Assembly (NCBI RefSeq): GCF_013277415.1 | Contig: NZ_VMMX01000005.1 | Location: forward strand, 240,963-304,962 | Length of the DNA: 64,000 bases | Direction of reading: 5' to 3' | Source: Streptococcus sp. 68 | Lineage (GTDB): Bacteria > Bacillota > Bacilli > Lactobacillales > Streptococcaceae | Program-made: the position numbers and the translations under genes | In this document: positions 62,916 through 64,000 of the stretch, piece after piece | How the letters are laid out: each line of letters opens with the position of its first letter | How positions within the stretch are numbered: position 1 is the stretch's first letter | The notes under the pieces: model-generated | The model's input: only the letters and a program-made list of their open reading frames with translations | The model's database searches: none | Told to the model about the DNA's origin: nothing

Positions 62916-63117
62916 TTAAAACTTCCCTCGATTGGTCAAGTCTTCTACCTTAGGCATGACTTCCTTATTGTCCCAATGCTCCACAATTTTCCCGTTTTCT
63001 AGACGGAAGATATCGTACTGGGCATAGGCAAGGCAATCAATCTGAGTCTGACCATAGCTAACCACATAGTTTCCTTGTCCTAAGAGTTGGAAAACAAAGT
63101 CAAAAGTGGCATTTACT
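62916..63117 (-). pseudogene. C-terminal remnant of a SnoaL/NTF2-like gene
   Basis: The minus-strand frame reads ATFDFVFQLLGQGNYVVSYG, then CLAYAQYDIFRLENGKIVEH, WDNKEV and RGKF before TAA at 62916. This is the back half of an NTF2-fold protein. An in-frame TAA lies just before it (63118 region) and no start or front half is present, so the gene has been truncated. It sits between egtV and marR. Confidence 0.75.
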
Positions 63118-63141
63118 TATAAACAGCTAATTTGATCTATT

Positions 63142-63585
63142 TTAATCCTCATTTGCCTTCTCTTTCAGATTAGCCAAAATTCTTTCTTGAAAGGATTCAA
63201 ATTGCCGAATTTCTTCCTCTGAAAAACCTTTGTAAAAAACCGTATCCAATTTCTGACTGACACGATGTCCCACTTCTTTCTGGGACTTGCCCAACTCCGT
63301 TAAAACTAAATACTTCTTACGCTTGTCTTTTCCACACGGACTAACAATTACAAGTTTTTGTTCCTCTAGCTTTTTTATCATAGTCGTCAGCGTATTATTC
63401 GCAAGCCCAGTCGCAAGCGCAATATCTGTCGCAGTTGCACAGCCAGTTTCACTATTCCATAAAACCGCTAAAATCTTGCCCTGTTCACCCCTATAAAGAG
63501 CTTCAGGGTCTTGACTCAGTAACTTTTGAAAAATCCGCCCATTCAACAAACGAATATGATGGGCTAGCAAATGACTATCTTTCAT
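63142..63585 (-). CDS. MarR-family transcriptional regulator
   Basis: 147 residues with the winged helix: ATDIALATGLANNTLTTMIK (residues 53-72) and wing CGKDKRKKYLVLTELG. Cys at about 50 and 86. It heads the minus-strand run toward the remnant and egtVU, so it might regulate them. Two copies of a palindrome flank its promoter. Confidence 0.9.
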   Translation of the reverse strand: MKDSHLLAHHIRLLNGRIFQKLLSQDPEALYRGEQGKILAVLWNSETGCATATDIALATGLANNTLTTMIKKLEEQKLVIVSPCGKDKRKKYLVLTELGKSQKEVGHRVSQKLDTVFYKGFSEEEIRQFESFQERILANLKEKANED

Positions 63586-63600
63586 AACACCTCCAATTTA

Positions 63601-63673
63601 TTTCCATATCGAAATGAATAGAATAATTGTAACACTTGTTCTTTCAACTGTCAACTATTTCGATATAGAAATA
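63601..63673 (-). promoter_or_regulatory. marR promoter between two operators
   Basis: On the minus strand TTGACA (63649-63654), 17-bp spacer, TACAAT (63626-63631). TATTTC-gatata-GAAATA (63656-63673) touches the -35, and the related TTTCCATATCGAAA (63601-63614) lies downstream of the -10. Both share the ATTTCGATAT core and should bind the MarR protein. Confidence 0.75.
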
Positions 63674-63955
63674 ATTTTTGTTAATGATTCACACCACCAT
63701 ACTCCGGCTCAACTAACTTTTAACGAGAGTTTCTAAACTCCCTCGTCCTCCAGTCTACAAAAGCCTTTCATCCGTACTATCCTATATTTTATGAGGGGAC
63801 ACGTTTTTCCTATCAGACAATTTATTTTAAAGATAGAAGTAAATCATAATTGCTTCCATCTGTTCTTTTATAGTATATTGAAGTTGGACTAGGGCACTGT
63901 ATCTTCTAAAACATTGATAGAAAGCGATTTGAATTTCCCAATCAATTTGTTCGTA
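63674..63955. other. Intergenic stretch without a supported gene
   Basis: About 280 bases upstream of marR. A hairpin ACGAGAGTTT...AACTCCCTCGT is present around 63722-63744. The part after 63870 (TATAGTATATTGAAGTTGGA onward) looks like intergenic repeat or insertion-sequence debris leading into BOX, but I cannot name it. No reading frame of note. Confidence 0.4.
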
Positions 63956-63956
63956 T

Positions 63957-64000
63957 TTATACTCAATGAAAATCAAAGAGCAAACTAGCCGCAGGTTGCT
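63957..64000 (+). repeat. BOX element, left end (cut by window edge)
   Basis: TATACTCAATGAAAATCAAA continuing GAGCAAACTAGCCGCAGGTTGCT is the boxA start. Compared with the element at 13765 it lacks the eight bases AGGAAGCT after AACT. Confidence 0.85.

Overview
The window looks like a chromosome segment of a mitis-group streptococcus, most likely Streptococcus pneumoniae or a very close relative (S. mitis / S. pseudopneumoniae). The reasons are low-GC Firmicute gene content, BOX repeats (a full element at 13765, a partial one at the right edge, a remnant at 41120), a competence cin-box before the prepilin peptidase, the dpn restriction locus between pbuX and a thioesterase gene, and pneumococcal neighbourhoods such as galTKR, czcD/sczA, egtUV and the spr1654/spr1655-type teichoic-acid genes. 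This is judged by eye from proteins and gene order; no database search was run.

Layout. 1-7.7 kb, minus strand: start of rny, tmcAL, a methyltransferase, the conserved ribosome/NAD cluster rsfS-yqeK-nadD-yhbY-yqeH-yqeG, corA and a small MscS-type channel. 7.8-14.6 kb: sstT, an aromatic-acid-exporter-like protein, a MarR repressor with a matching operator in front of DUF4649-trxA, then queCDEF behind a preQ1-I-type riboswitch, a BOX element and an aquaporin. 14.7-22.7 kb: DUF2785/HxlR/SnoaL genes, pepF, rsmE, prmA, GNAT, NUDIX, an M50 protease and DUF3013. 22.9-24.4 kb: a small accessory island with hicAB and two tiny unknown genes. 24.5-31.7 kb: rarA, 6S RNA, tRNA-Lys, an Rrf2-controlled redox operon, an AT-rich orphan gene, GNAT and the competence prepilin peptidase. 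31.7-39.0 kb: trpEGDCFBA behind two tandem tryptophan T-boxes, with a trpB-like remnant between them. 39.0-45.8 kb: the teichoic-acid sugar genes, a heterodimeric ABC exporter and the DUF421/DUF3290 pair. 45.8-47.9 kb: an SdpI/SdpR/CPBP immunity-type cassette. 47.9-51.7 kb: exoA, a VOC protein, and xpt-pbuX behind a guanine riboswitch. 51.7-54.6 kb: a Sau3AI/DpnIII-like restriction-modification cassette. 54.6-64 kb: thioesterase, galTK/galR, czcD/sczA, egtUV, a gene remnant and a MarR regulator.

Most striking. Two cassettes, the Sdp-like immunity operon and the GATC restriction-modification pair, are each bounded by an exact 29-bp direct repeat. In each case the repeat is a regulatory element that both flanking genes would have shared before insertion: the -35 region of the divergent DUF3290/exoA promoters, and the terminator between the convergent pbuX and thioesterase genes. 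Neither cassette encodes a recombinase. The insertions therefore left both flanks regulated. A second theme is a family of long hairpin-rich repeats (three copies, at 4.3, 38.0 and 49.5 kb). Two of them lie in untranslated leaders between a riboswitch terminator and the first gene.

Many genes sit under visible feedback: preQ1 on queCDEF, guanine on xpt-pbuX, uncharged tRNA-Trp (two sensors in series) on trp, and inverted-repeat operators flanking the promoters of the SdpR-like, MarR, Rrf2, HxlR, HicAB and SczA systems.
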